Made by a program: the position numbers and the translations under genes
Notes under the pieces: model-generated
Database searches by the model: none
What the model was told of the DNA's origin: nothing
What the model saw: only the letters and a program-made list of their open reading frames with translations
In this document: in pieces, positions 7,741 to 16,754 of the stretch
Layout: the number at the start of each line of letters is the position of its first letter
Numbering within the stretch: position 1 is the stretch's first letter
Source: Carboxylicivirga mesophila
Lineage (GTDB): Bacteria > Bacteroidota > Bacteroidia > Bacteroidales > Marinilabiliaceae
DNA: 64,000 bases
Direction: 5' to 3'
NCBI RefSeq assembly: GCF_018271975.1
Contig: NZ_JAGUCN010000001.1
Coordinates: 372,001 to 436,000, forward strand

Positions 7741-8928
7741 TTATTTGTGATCTATTATTTCCTTAAAGTGTTTCAAGATAATATCGCTTGAAGAGAGATT
7801 GCTGGATTTGGGATGTTTCAAATAGTTCTTAATAAACTCTTTATACTTTATGAGATTAATTTGAAATAGTTCGTCATTCATCCAGGTTGTATTATTTAGA
7901 TGGCTAATATTCAAAATGTTTGAACCAAACAGCACTTTGAAGTTATCAATGTATTTTCTGATATTACTATTTTCAAAAAGATCAGAGTCAATTAGTAGAA
8001 CAGGTTTGTTGAATATTGCTGCATAGCTTATTGCCGTTGAGAAATGAAGAAGTACAATTTTTGCATTTTTAATAAGTGAGGCTGTTTTATTATAATAGAC
8101 GTTAAAATCCAAATTAAAATCTTCTGCGTGTTCAAATTGCCTTCGCGGATGAGCTGCAATAATTACATTAAGCCCTGTTGCTTCTTCAAATTGCTTTAAG
8201 AATTGGTTTATCTCATTATAATATTCATCTGCAGTGAAAGAGTGTATTATGCGTTTGGTTTTAAAATCAGGGTGATGATAGAAATATTGGTCTATAAAAA
8301 CTGCATAATTACTGTTAATATCTTCAACGGCCTTTAGATTTTTTGCTACCTTATAATCAGGTGATGCTGCATAATATCTCTTTGTATTCTCTTTACTCAG
8401 TCGTTTGAAAATGGTTTTTGTATTAACTTTAGATGAAATATGACAATGGGCTGGTTTCAGAAGAACCATAGCTTTTAAAAAGTAAAAAGTCTCAAACGGT
8501 TTACTGCTAATCTTCTTACGATTGATGGTTTTAAATTGATGTAGTAAATTCTTTTTCTTCTTACTCAGGCTTGTTTCATTATGAAACGAAGGAATGGAAG
8601 CGTGCTCTTCAAGGACATAAGGGATGTTGTTCTTAAAAATATAATAGTACATCCAGGCACTGCTGCTCACAAAAGGCACCGTTGTAACAATCAGTGTATT
8701 AGCTTTCCGTTCTTTGAAAAAATAATCAAGTTCTTTTCTACTTTTAAACCTTATGGCATAATCGCGTATATCTTCAGCGATATCATTTGGTAATATTTTT
8801 CGTTTGAGAAAGCGTGATAATTCAAGAAATTTGACGTTATAGCCAAGGGTTTTTAGCCTCTTGAATTCGTTTCGGTTGTAAAATTCCCTATTGAAAGGAA
8901 ATCGGTCTATAAAGTATATATTTCCCAT
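7741..8928 (-). CDS. Unfamiliar HP-motif protein, putative glycosyltransferase (paralog 1)
   Basis: A soluble 395-residue protein that I do not recognise. It is clearly homologous along its whole length to the next gene upstream: both begin M-x-NI-x-FI-x-RFPF, both contain FxDQYFxHHPDFKT (about 211-223), an HP motif in IIAAHPRR (H260, P261) and a serine motif LLHFSTAI (about 293-300) followed by NKP. An HP motif plus a Ser/Thr motif before a hydrophobic NKPV segment is seen in CMP-sugar-using GT-B enzymes such as polysialyltransferases and KpsC/S-like proteins, so a CMP-nonulosonate transferase is a reasoned guess. The ATG at 8928 is preferred over 8937 because it aligns with the paralog start. 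The gene looks AT-richer than its neighbours. Confidence 0.6.
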   Translation of the reverse strand: MGNIYFIDRFPFNREFYNRNEFKRLKTLGYNVKFLELSRFLKRKILPNDIAEDIRDYAIRFKSRKELDYFFKERKANTLIVTTVPFVSSSAWMYYYIFKNNIPYVLEEHASIPSFHNETSLSKKKKNLLHQFKTINRKKISSKPFETFYFLKAMVLLKPAHCHISSKVNTKTIFKRLSKENTKRYYAASPDYKVAKNLKAVEDINSNYAVFIDQYFYHHPDFKTKRIIHSFTADEYYNEINQFLKQFEEATGLNVIIAAHPRRQFEHAEDFNLDFNVYYNKTASLIKNAKIVLLHFSTAISYAAIFNKPVLLIDSDLFENSNIRKYIDNFKVLFGSNILNISHLNNTTWMNDELFQINLIKYKEFIKNYLKHPKSSNLSSSDIILKHFKEIIDHK

Positions 8929-8957
8929 CCCACTCATCTATTCCTCAATATTTTTCA

Positions 8958-10142
8958 TCATGTGAAGCCAGCCAATTGCAAAGCGCATTCTATTTGTTGG
9001 CGAAATGTTTCATCCTTTGCTTTCGGGTGCTTTATGTAATCGCGTATAAACTCTTCGTATTTAACTTTATTTATTGAGGCGTCTATATCCGTAACAATTA
9101 GTTCCTGATTATAGTTTGACAGATTTAAAGGTTTTTTTTCAAAATAACTGGCAAACATCTCAATATTACTTTCGATACTACTTCGTTTAAATAAATCGGA
9201 AGTTAGCAAGATAAAAGGCTTATTAAACAGTACTGCAAAATTGATGGCTGTGGAAAAATGTATTAACGATACTTTTGCATCCTTGATTAGCGGGGCTGTC
9301 TGATTATAAAACAACTCGAAATCGCTGTCGAAATCCTTTTCCTGCTCACTATTACGCCTGGGGTGTGATGCGATAACTACCTTCAGTCCTGTAGCTCTGG
9401 AAAATGCATGTAAAAATTTATTTAACTCTGGATAATACTGTTCGGCCGTAAAATAATGAACGATGTGGTTGGTTTTAAAATCAGGATGGTGATTAAAATA
9501 CTGATCAACAAAAACAGCGTAGTCCTCTTCAATTATTCGGCTTTCGTTAACCTGTCTGGCTATTTTGTAGTCAAGTGACATTGAATAACGGATATTGGTT
9601 TCTTTGCTGCATAATACCTTCTTTTCAGCATTCAGTTTTTTACGCGAAGTTATTGCCATAATAGCCGGTTGCAAATGCTTTTTAGCCCTAAGGTAATCTA
9701 CCAGTTCGATTGGTTTATTATAAATCTTTGTATAATTAAATCTTTTTAGATGTTTGATTACTTTCAGCTTACCTTCTTTAACCGTTGTTTTAGTTCTGAC
9801 CTTGGGCATTACTGAATTTTCAAAAGCAACATGTGGAACACCTGCCTTAAAAACAGCCAGATACATCCAGGCACTATTGAGCAATAGGCCCACATCAGAA
9901 ACAATTAATGAATTAGCAGCATTAGCTATCAGAAAATTGGCGAAAGCTTTCTTTGTATCAAAATGAATAACATACTCCTGAATATAATCAGGAGTATTAG
10001 CCTCCAGTTTTTTCTTTTTTAGCAGATGTGATACGTCCAGGTAGCGAACATTATATCCTTTTGATGTAAAATACTCAAACTCATCCCTAATAAAAGCATC
10101 TTTTGTAAAAGGGAAGCGGTGAATGAAGAAGATGTTTACCAT
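8958..10142 (-). CDS. Unfamiliar HP-motif protein, putative glycosyltransferase (paralog 2)
   Basis: A 394-residue sister of the following gene, presumably from a tandem duplication. Shared landmarks in order: NIFFIHRFPF at the start, LLNSAWMYLAVFKAGVPHV near residue 90, YAVFVDQYFNHHPDFKT, VVIASHPRR, and VSLIHFSTAINFAVLFNKPFIL. No signal peptide or membrane segment is present, so it acts in the cytosol. It begins 12 bp after the neuB-like stop and is cotranscribed with the nonulosonate genes. The N-terminal halves of the two paralogs differ much more than the HP and HFSTA regions, which would fit the same donor and different acceptors. Function is inference only. Confidence 0.6.
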   Translation of the reverse strand: MVNIFFIHRFPFTKDAFIRDEFEYFTSKGYNVRYLDVSHLLKKKKLEANTPDYIQEYVIHFDTKKAFANFLIANAANSLIVSDVGLLLNSAWMYLAVFKAGVPHVAFENSVMPKVRTKTTVKEGKLKVIKHLKRFNYTKIYNKPIELVDYLRAKKHLQPAIMAITSRKKLNAEKKVLCSKETNIRYSMSLDYKIARQVNESRIIEEDYAVFVDQYFNHHPDFKTNHIVHYFTAEQYYPELNKFLHAFSRATGLKVVIASHPRRNSEQEKDFDSDFELFYNQTAPLIKDAKVSLIHFSTAINFAVLFNKPFILLTSDLFKRSSIESNIEMFASYFEKKPLNLSNYNQELIVTDIDASINKVKYEEFIRDYIKHPKAKDETFRQQIECALQLAGFT

Positions 10143-10154
10143 GTTATACCTGGC

Positions 10155-11018
10155 TTATTTCCGGTATTTCAGTTTGTCACGCTGAACCTGTTCAATATCT
10201 AGAATATCCTTGTTTTTGTAAGTAAGAGCTTTGTTTACTGCTTTTAAGTCGCGACATAAACGTCTTAGGCCATCTGGCTCAAGCGAGGCGGAGTGATCCG
10301 TTCCTTTCCAGGTTCTGTCGAGAGTATAATGACGTTCAATATAAGTGGCACCAAGAGTGTAGGCAGCGATGTCAACAGCAATACCTAAGTGGTGGCCAGA
10401 GAAGCCAATTTCTTTTACTTTGTTAGCATACTTATCAATTAAAGTGCGAATTTCTAATAAGCATATATCCTCAAAAGGCACCGGATAGCCAGAGGTACAG
10501 TTATACACCACCAAATCCTTGTTTCTATCGTGTTTAATGAAGAACTGAATTAAATCCTCAATTTCATCTTTGGTTGTCATGCCTGTCGAAACATGAATTT
10601 CTCCCTGGTAGTTTTTCGCCAACCATTCCAGCATCTCAAAATTATTGTTACAGGCCGATGGTATTTTAATCAGCTGTGGTTTTAAAGAGGCAACCTCTTT
10701 GGCAGAGGTAAGGTCCCAAACTGAGGTGGAATACTCTATCCCTATTTCATTGCAATAGTCCTGAAGTTCTTTGTGCTGTTCAACTGAGAATTCCAGAAAC
10801 TCGCGATGCTCGCCATATGTTTCACCATACGAATGCATTGGATTAGGGTGCGGAGCATCATACTGCTCTTGCGTTAGAAGTTCTTTATTGCTACGTTTTT
10901 GAAACTTCACAATATCGGCCTTGCAGAAAACCTTTGCCATTTGGATTAACTCTTTGGCAATTTCCATATCTCCCTTATGATTGCAGCCTATCTCTGCAAT
11001 AACTCTTGCTTCTTTCAT
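10155..11018 (-). CDS. neuB: NeuB-family nonulosonate synthase without SAF domain
   Basis: Condenses phosphoenolpyruvate with a six-carbon sugar or sugar phosphate to give a nine-carbon 2-keto-3-deoxy acid. The NeuB TIM-barrel is complete: VIAEIGCNHKGD at the N-terminus, VKFQKR (about 37-42), YSTSVWD, IKIPSACNNN, VSTGMTT, GFSGHHLG and the C-terminal ERHYTLDRTWKGTDHSASL. The protein then stops at 287 residues, where usual NeuB enzymes of about 340-350 residues continue into the antifreeze-like SAF domain; that domain is missing. It lies 11 bp after the neuA-phosphatase fusion. Together with that phosphatase domain, a 9-phosphate product (KDN-9-P or Neu5Ac-9-P) is likely, as described for Bacteroides thetaiotaomicron KDN synthesis (recollection, to be checked). 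Confidence 0.85.
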   Translation of the reverse strand: MKEARVIAEIGCNHKGDMEIAKELIQMAKVFCKADIVKFQKRSNKELLTQEQYDAPHPNPMHSYGETYGEHREFLEFSVEQHKELQDYCNEIGIEYSTSVWDLTSAKEVASLKPQLIKIPSACNNNFEMLEWLAKNYQGEIHVSTGMTTKDEIEDLIQFFIKHDRNKDLVVYNCTSGYPVPFEDICLLEIRTLIDKYANKVKEIGFSGHHLGIAVDIAAYTLGATYIERHYTLDRTWKGTDHSASLEPDGLRRLCRDLKAVNKALTYKNKDILDIEQVQRDKLKYRK

Positions 11019-11029
11019 AGTGTTTAATG

Positions 11030-12187
11030 TTATATTCTGCTATTAAAGCCTATAATAAATTCTACAAATTCTCTAATGGCACCTTTCCCGCCATAGGTTG
11101 TCAGTTTGATGTCGGCAGCATTTCTCACAGGAGAAGCTGCATTTAATGGGCAAGCACCCCATCCAACAGATAATATATTGGCCAGATCATTAATATCATC
11201 ACCCAGGTATGCCAGTTCGTTTCTATTAACGTTTAATTCCTTTATCAGGTTGTTGAGGAATGCAAATTTATCTTTTACTCCTAAAAAGCACTTGTTGATT
11301 TGCAGTTTCTCCATTCGACGTTTTACCAATTCGCTGTTTTCAGAGGTCATAATAATTGGTTCCACATGATGCTCTCTCAATATTTCGAGTCCCATCCCAT
11401 CAAACAGGCTAAACTGTTTTGAGAGCTCTCCATTTTTATCATAAGCGGCGGTGGCATCAGTAAAAACACCATCAACATCTAAAACAAGGTATTTGATCGC
11501 TTTTACGGGTTTCTTATAAGTTAACAGCCTTTTGCGTAGTAATTGTTCAATTAATATAAGATCTGTTGGCTCATCAATCTCTGTCAGGGTATCTTCTGGC
11601 ATTTCCATTACTTGTATTTTGCCACCTAATCGATTCTTCGTTTTGGTGAAGACTGCCTTAGAGCATCCGTATATTGAACCATTTTCAATAAGTAGTCCAT
11701 CGAAATCCTGACGGCGTGGGCGGTTCAAATAATCGTAATTAATACTCTCACCGTTACTTTTCCATATAAAGCGGTGTGTTTTCACAACCGAAATAACTGA
11801 ATCAGCCCCTTGCTCTAACACCTCAATTGCTTTGTCTATATCAGCAGCGGTAGTAAGTGGTGAGGTAGCCTGTAGTAAAAAGTAGTGCGTAAAATCATAG
11901 TTGATTTTCTCTGCCAATTCCAGCATTGCCATCTCGGTTGAGGCAGTATCAGATGCACTTTCTGTGCTTCTTTCAACAACAGATACCTTCTCGGTCCAGC
12001 CATAATCCTTATTGATAAAATCAATAACCTTCTGGTCATCTGTGAATACATAAACATGATCAAGCTTACTTTCTATTGCTGCTGCTAATGTCCAGGTAAA
12101 AAGTGGTCTCCCAAGGATTTTTTTTCTATTCTTGTTTTTGATTCCCTTTGATCCTGAGCGTAATGGTATAATGGCTACTTTTCTCAC
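11030..12187 (-). CDS. neuA: CMP-nonulosonate cytidylyltransferase fused to HAD (KdsC/KDN-9-P-type) phosphatase
   Basis: Two domains are seen. Residues 1-220 are a CMP-sialate/CMP-Kdo-type synthetase with IIPLRSGSKGIKNKNRK (the CTP loop) and LLQATSPLTTAADI. Residues 230-385 are a C0-type HAD phosphatase with every catalytic motif intact: LDVDGVFTD (D237, D239), TSEN (T281), the lysines of VKDK (305, 307) and YLGDDINDLA (D330, D331). The enzyme could therefore remove the phosphate left by a 9-phosphate-forming NeuB and activate the free acid as its CMP sugar. The order is the same as in vertebrate CMP-sialate synthetase, which also carries a C-terminal HAD domain. First gene of the operon. Confidence 0.88.
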   Translation of the reverse strand: MRKVAIIPLRSGSKGIKNKNRKKILGRPLFTWTLAAAIESKLDHVYVFTDDQKVIDFINKDYGWTEKVSVVERSTESASDTASTEMAMLELAEKINYDFTHYFLLQATSPLTTAADIDKAIEVLEQGADSVISVVKTHRFIWKSNGESINYDYLNRPRRQDFDGLLIENGSIYGCSKAVFTKTKNRLGGKIQVMEMPEDTLTEIDEPTDLILIEQLLRKRLLTYKKPVKAIKYLVLDVDGVFTDATAAYDKNGELSKQFSLFDGMGLEILREHHVEPIIMTSENSELVKRRMEKLQINKCFLGVKDKFAFLNNLIKELNVNRNELAYLGDDINDLANILSVGWGACPLNAASPVRNAADIKLTTYGGKGAIREFVEFIIGFNSRI

Positions 12188-12378
12188 GGTCGATTCGAAT
12201 TTGTTTTTAATGGTTCAGACCTTACCGTATTGTTTTCTTGTTTTTTATGGCAAGGTAATTGATGAACCCGAAATACTTAAACGCTTATTGAGTAGCAAAG
12301 ATAACAAATAAATAAGTTGTCTTAAATTTACCTTTTACAATTAAAAGACTATCTTCGGGACGAATTATGTAAACTTAT

Positions 12379-12392
12379 CGGGCTTTGGCCCG
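12379..12392. other. Short GC hairpin in the divergent neuA/GT intergenic region
   Basis: CGGGC-TTTG-GCCCG is a perfect 5-bp stem with a 4-nt loop, in the 233-bp AT-rich gap between divergent neuA and the glycosyltransferase, 29 nt before the ATG at 12421. No T tract follows on either strand, so it is not a terminator. It may lie in the leader RNA. An imperfect inverted repeat (ACCTTACC / GGCAAGGT) sits at about 12219-12256. Confidence 0.4.
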
Positions 12393-12420
12393 CAATTTAC
12401 CTTTAACCTTTAAATTATTG

Positions 12421-13521
12421 ATGCGGCTTTTATTTATTAATTCGATAGGGAAGAAAAAGTGGGGTGGTGGTGAGAAATGGATGGTTCTTGCTGCCAAGGA
12501 ATTAATGAAGAAAGGGCACCATGTAATTGTTGGCTGTCGCAAGCATTCTATTCTTGAATATCGGTCAAAATCGGCCGGACTACCAGTTGTTAATATTGAT
12601 ATCTATTCCGATATCAGCTTAAGGGGTGGTATACAGTTACGTAATGTGGCTGATAAAGAAGAAATCGATTTGATTATCGGTTGCCAGAACAAAGATGTGC
12701 GTGTGGCAGGCCTCATGGCAAAACTAACCGGTGGTCCTTTGGTTATAAGCCGGCAAGGTGTTCAGTTGCTTCATAAATCCAATAAGTATAAATGGAGTTT
12801 CCTGCCGCTGTGCGATGGTATTATAACTAATACCTACTCAATTAAAAAGGAGTATGATAGTTATGGATGGTGGGGTGAAGACTATGTGAAAGTAATTCAT
12901 AATGGTATTCCATGTCTGGAAGAGAAGAATGATGCATTTGACTTGAGTTCTATTCTGCCTGTTATAAATGGGCAGACCCGCATTGTTGTATCAACTGGCA
13001 GGCTGGCACAACAAAAAGGATTTCAGTTTTTAATTGAGGCAGCTCAGCCGATTGTCAAACAGGATAATAACGTTCATTTTATCATTGCCGGTAAAGGCAA
13101 GTTAGAGGCCAGTTTAAAAAAGCAGATTGTGCAGGCTGGTCTTGAACAGAATGTACATCTGATAGGATTCCAGGCCAACGTGCATGCCTTACTTAAGGTG
13201 GCTGATATCTTTGTGCTACCATCATTATACGAAGGGATGCCCAATGCACTGATGGAAGCGTTGGCTAATGGCGTACCGTCTGTCAGTACCGATGTAAATG
13301 GTGTTTCAGAACTGATGAAGGATGAAGAGCATGGCTATATCGTGTCTTCGGGCAATGTCAGTGAGCTCAGCGAGGCTATTTGTAAGCTGTTGGCGGATAA
13401 GAACCTTGGAGATAAAGGCCGCAAAGCCCGGGAGCATGTCACTAATCAATTTTCTGTTGATAAGATGGTTCATAACCTGGAATTGCACCTTCAGGGATTA
13501 ATTGCCAACAAAGTGCGATAA
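12421..13521 (+). CDS. GT4-family glycosyltransferase
   Basis: A cytosolic retaining GT-B enzyme that transfers a sugar from a nucleotide donor to a lipid-linked or glycan acceptor. The N-terminal glycine-rich loop KKKWGGGEKW (about residues 9-18) is typical of GT4. The C-terminal domain has VSTGRLAQQKGFQFLIEA and the EX7E-type motif PSLYEGMPNALMEALANGVP. It has 366 residues from the ATG at 12421; a reading from TTG 12385 would run through a hairpin and add a non-family tail. It is divergent from the nonulosonate operon and followed by an LTA-synthase-like gene, so a role in the same surface glycan or in lipooligosaccharide is likely. Confidence 0.85.
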   Translation: MRLLFINSIGKKKWGGGEKWMVLAAKELMKKGHHVIVGCRKHSILEYRSKSAGLPVVNIDIYSDISLRGGIQLRNVADKEEIDLIIGCQNKDVRVAGLMAKLTGGPLVISRQGVQLLHKSNKYKWSFLPLCDGIITNTYSIKKEYDSYGWWGEDYVKVIHNGIPCLEEKNDAFDLSSILPVINGQTRIVVSTGRLAQQKGFQFLIEAAQPIVKQDNNVHFIIAGKGKLEASLKKQIVQAGLEQNVHLIGFQANVHALLKVADIFVLPSLYEGMPNALMEALANGVPSVSTDVNGVSELMKDEEHGYIVSSGNVSELSEAICKLLADKNLGDKGRKAREHVTNQFSVDKMVHNLELHLQGLIANKVR

Positions 13522-13576
13522 AAGGATTTTTTATACCTGATTACCTGTTTTTTTCTCACAATTACGAACAACTGCT

Positions 13577-13584
13577 TATTTTTG
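13577..13584 (+). promoter_or_regulatory. -7 box for the LTA-synthase-like gene
   Basis: TATTTTTG is a perfect TAnnTTTG box 27 nt before the ATG at 13612. It overlaps the alternative TTG start at 13582, which supports the ATG as the true start. The -33 region is poor. Confidence 0.5.
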
Positions 13585-13611
13585 CACTTTCATAAAAAAG
13601 AAAGAGCGAAG

Positions 13612-15453
13612 ATGATTAAGCAATATATTTATAAAGTACTACGACTGTTTGCATTCTGGATGGTGCTTTTTACAGTTCTGCGATCTTTATTTGTCTTATT
13701 TAATTTAAGCTATGCGCACGAAGCCACAATTGGCAGTATTCTGCAGGCTTTTGTGGTTGGGCTAAGGCTTGATAGCTCTTTTACCGGCTATCTGGTAGGA
13801 TTGGCTGTTGTGTCGCAGATCCTGGCTTTACTCTTTACAGGTAGGTTCTGGCTGCGAGTGATTGACTATATTTCCTACCTTTTAATAGCTGTTGTTTCTA
13901 TTTTCCTGCTATCCGATATTAATCTGTTTTCCTATTGGGGTCGACATATTGATTTGGAGGCCATTGGTTTTTTGAAGACACCAGATATTGTGATGGCTTC
14001 ACTCAAATGGTACGAAACAGTGCTGTTTCTGTTAGTGTGTATAATTGTTATTGCCGGTTTTATAGTTGTCTACCAGCGCCTGGTGAAGGGCGACAATAAG
14101 CAAAAAAACAATAGGCCTTTTCAAATTAAATATTTTGCGGTAAGCCTGCTGATAGTATTGTTTACAGGAGCTTTACTTATTCTGCCCATTAGAGGCAGTT
14201 TGGGGGTTGCACCAATTAATACAGGTGTTGCCTACTTTTCGTCACATCGTTTTGCCAACCAAACAGCTATTAATCCACTCTGGAACCTGGCTTACTCAAT
14301 GAAGCGTATGGATGCAACCAAGATTACTTATCATTATATGCCCGATGAGGAGGCTGATGCTATTTTCAAGCAAATGATGGAGGAGTCAGGCCAATTCCCC
14401 CGATTATTGAAAAGTGACAGGCCTAATGTGGTTGTGATTTTGCTCGAAAGTTTTGCGGCACATGTGATTGAGGCTTTAGATGGACAGCCAGTTGCACCGC
14501 ATTTTAACGAGCTGGTATCGCAAGGGGTGTTATTTACCGATATTTATGCAGCAGCTAACCGCTCCGATAAAGGCTTGGTGGCTGCCATGGCGGGTTATCA
14601 GGTACTGCCTTCTTACTCAATCATTCGCTTCCCCGAAAAAACAAATTCACTGCCCTATTTACCCGATAAATTAAAGCAGGCCGGCTATCAGGAATTATCT
14701 TACCTGTACGGAGGTGATATTAAGTTTAAAAACATGAATTCGTTTGTGAAGCAGGCCGGTTTCGAAGAAGTTATTTCTATCGATGAGTTTCCCGATGAGT
14801 TTCAGGGGAAGAAATGGGGTGTGCATGATGAGTATGTTTTCGACCGTTTATTAGACGAAATGTTATCTTCACAAGAACCTTATTTTAAATTCTTTTTTAC
14901 CTTGAGCAGTCACGAGCCATTTATTGTTCCTATGGAGCGAAAGTATAAAAACGACTATCATAACTCAATTGCCTATACTGATCAGTGCCTGGGTGAATTT
15001 ATGAATGAAGTGAAGCAGAGGGGCCTTTGGGATAACACTTTATTTGTTCTTATCGCTGATCATGGGGTGCCCGGTCCGGAAAAACTAAGCATGGAGCAGC
15101 AAGATTTTTTTCACATACCTATGCTTTGGACTGGGGGTGCTTTGGCGGTTAGTGATACAACGGTTAATAAAATAGGATCGCAAACTGACATGGCCAAAAC
15201 ACTATTAAGCCAGTTGAATATTCAGGCTGATGATATGAGATTTAGTAAAAACATATTGGATGAAACCAGCCAGTCCTTTGCTTTTTTTGTGATGCCATCC
15301 AATGGCATGGGATTGGTTGAAGAAGGAAAGTACCAGGCCTTTAGCAATAACCTGAAGAAATTTATTGTAATGGAAGGCAAGCAAACTGCACTGGATAGTT
15401 TGAAGGCTAAGGCTTACCTGCAAGTATTATATAATGATTCGAAAAACAGATAA
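13612..15453 (+). CDS. LTA synthase-like alkaline phosphatase-fold membrane enzyme
   Basis: A membrane protein with five or so N-terminal hydrophobic segments (within about residues 1-200) followed by an extracytoplasmic sulfatase/phosphoglycerol-transferase domain. Visible parts of the active site are VVVILLESFAAH (metal-binding Glu), the nucleophile region AAANRSDKGLVAAMAGY, LSSHEPF, and LFVLIADHGVPG (metal-binding Asp-His). In lipoteichoic acid synthases the nucleophile is a threonine; in this alignment the position is serine (RSDKG). The family transfers phosphoglycerol or phosphoethanolamine to surface glycans; in Gram-negative bacteria it often decorates periplasmic or outer-membrane glycans. 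The neighbourhood of a CDP-glycerol-type gene fits polyol-phosphate chemistry. Length is 613 residues from the chosen ATG. Confidence 0.85.
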   Translation: MIKQYIYKVLRLFAFWMVLFTVLRSLFVLFNLSYAHEATIGSILQAFVVGLRLDSSFTGYLVGLAVVSQILALLFTGRFWLRVIDYISYLLIAVVSIFLLSDINLFSYWGRHIDLEAIGFLKTPDIVMASLKWYETVLFLLVCIIVIAGFIVVYQRLVKGDNKQKNNRPFQIKYFAVSLLIVLFTGALLILPIRGSLGVAPINTGVAYFSSHRFANQTAINPLWNLAYSMKRMDATKITYHYMPDEEADAIFKQMMEESGQFPRLLKSDRPNVVVILLESFAAHVIEALDGQPVAPHFNELVSQGVLFTDIYAAANRSDKGLVAAMAGYQVLPSYSIIRFPEKTNSLPYLPDKLKQAGYQELSYLYGGDIKFKNMNSFVKQAGFEEVISIDEFPDEFQGKKWGVHDEYVFDRLLDEMLSSQEPYFKFFFTLSSHEPFIVPMERKYKNDYHNSIAYTDQCLGEFMNEVKQRGLWDNTLFVLIADHGVPGPEKLSMEQQDFFHIPMLWTGGALAVSDTTVNKIGSQTDMAKTLLSQLNIQADDMRFSKNILDETSQSFAFFVMPSNGMGLVEEGKYQAFSNNLKKFIVMEGKQTALDSLKAKAYLQVLYNDSKNR

Positions 15454-15454
15454 G

Positions 15455-16729
15455 ATGAGTGGACAGCAATTGACGAGAGAAAATTTTGAGATTATGGCGC
15501 CCGTTGGCTCTTATGAGTCATTGAGAGCTGCTATACAGGGAGGTGCCGATTCGGTGTATTTTGGTATTGAGCAGTTGAATATGCGTTCACGTTCATCCAA
15601 TAATTTTTCGAATGACGATTTGCGTGAGATTGTGAAGATTGCCAAAGAGAACGGCATACGAACCTACCTGACGGTTAATGTGGTTATCTTTAATGAAGAG
15701 CTGGATACCATGCGTGAGATTATTGATGTGGCAAAAGAGGTAGGGGTAACAGCTGTGATTGCATCCGATCAGGCAGCTATTAATTATGCGCATAACAAAG
15801 GTGTTGAGGTGCATATTTCAACTCAGGTTAATATTTCCAACGTTGAAACGCTTAAGTTCTACAGCAATTTTGCCGATGTGGTGGTGTTGGCACGCGAACT
15901 TAATATGAATCAGGTTAAAGCCATTCACGAGGCCATTATTGCTGAAGATATAAGAGGCCCTAAAGGCGAATTGATTCAGATTGAGATGTTTGCACATGGT
16001 GCTTTGTGTATGGCTACATCAGGTAAATGTTACATTAGTCTCCACCAGTTAAATGCTTCGGCTAATCGCGGTGGTTGCTTGCAACCATGTCGCCGGGGTT
16101 ACACAGTGACAGAGAAGGAATCGGGTAAGCAGATGGAGTTGGAAAACGACTACATCATGTCGCCAAAGGATTTGAAGACGATTCACTTTCTGAACAAGAT
16201 GATGGATGCAGGTGTGCGCGTTTTCAAAATTGAAGGAAGAGCTCGTTCAGCTGAATATGTAAAAACCGTTTGTGAATGTTATAATGAGGCCATAGAAGCT
16301 GTATTAGACGGCTCTTTTGATGACACTAGGATCAAGGATTGGGATGAGCGCCTTTCTGAGGTGTTTAACCGAGGTTTCTGGGATGGTTATTACCTCGGGC
16401 AGAAACTGGGCGAATGGAGCCATAATTACGGTTCCAGAGCAACCAAAAAGAAGATATACATTGGTAAGGGCATGAACTACTTCCCAAAACTAAAGGTGGC
16501 CGAATTTCTGATGGAAACACAATCGCTCAAAGTGGGGGATGAGATACTGATTACTGGTCCAACAACGGGCGTGATTCAGATGACTGTGCCCGAATTGAGG
16601 GTGGACCTGAAAGAGGTAGATGAAACAGTCAAGGGCGAGCGTTTTAGTATGGTTGTTGAGCAAAAAGTAAGACGTTCCGACAAGCTTTATAAAATAGTTA
16701 ATGCAAAAAGCGAAGATTTACAGAAATAA
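15455..16729 (+). CDS. Peptidase U32 family protein (tRNA hydroxylation TrhP/RlhA-like)
   Basis: A 424-residue U32 protein. The family is named as a peptidase, but characterised members such as TrhP and RlhA carry an iron-sulfur cluster and hydroxylate RNA bases using prephenate; that role is the better guess here. Seen: IMAPVGSYESLRAAIQGGAD at the N-terminus, and the U32 signature with four cysteines, in order FAHGALC, SGKCYIS, NRGGC and QPCRRGY. A C-terminal beta-rich domain starts at about residue 330. The ATG at 15455 is preferred because it lies just after the preceding stop; an in-frame ATG at 15434 would overlap it. The DUF2797 gene follows 25 bp later in the same direction. Confidence 0.85.
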   Translation: MSGQQLTRENFEIMAPVGSYESLRAAIQGGADSVYFGIEQLNMRSRSSNNFSNDDLREIVKIAKENGIRTYLTVNVVIFNEELDTMREIIDVAKEVGVTAVIASDQAAINYAHNKGVEVHISTQVNISNVETLKFYSNFADVVVLARELNMNQVKAIHEAIIAEDIRGPKGELIQIEMFAHGALCMATSGKCYISLHQLNASANRGGCLQPCRRGYTVTEKESGKQMELENDYIMSPKDLKTIHFLNKMMDAGVRVFKIEGRARSAEYVKTVCECYNEAIEAVLDGSFDDTRIKDWDERLSEVFNRGFWDGYYLGQKLGEWSHNYGSRATKKKIYIGKGMNYFPKLKVAEFLMETQSLKVGDEILITGPTTGVIQMTVPELRVDLKEVDETVKGERFSMVVEQKVRRSDKLYKIVNAKSEDLQK

Positions 16730-16754
16730 CGATTAACAGGAAGAAACGATAGGA

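Noticed and set aside
12379-12392. Hairpin as terminator
   Set aside because: No T tract on either side and it lies between divergent genes.
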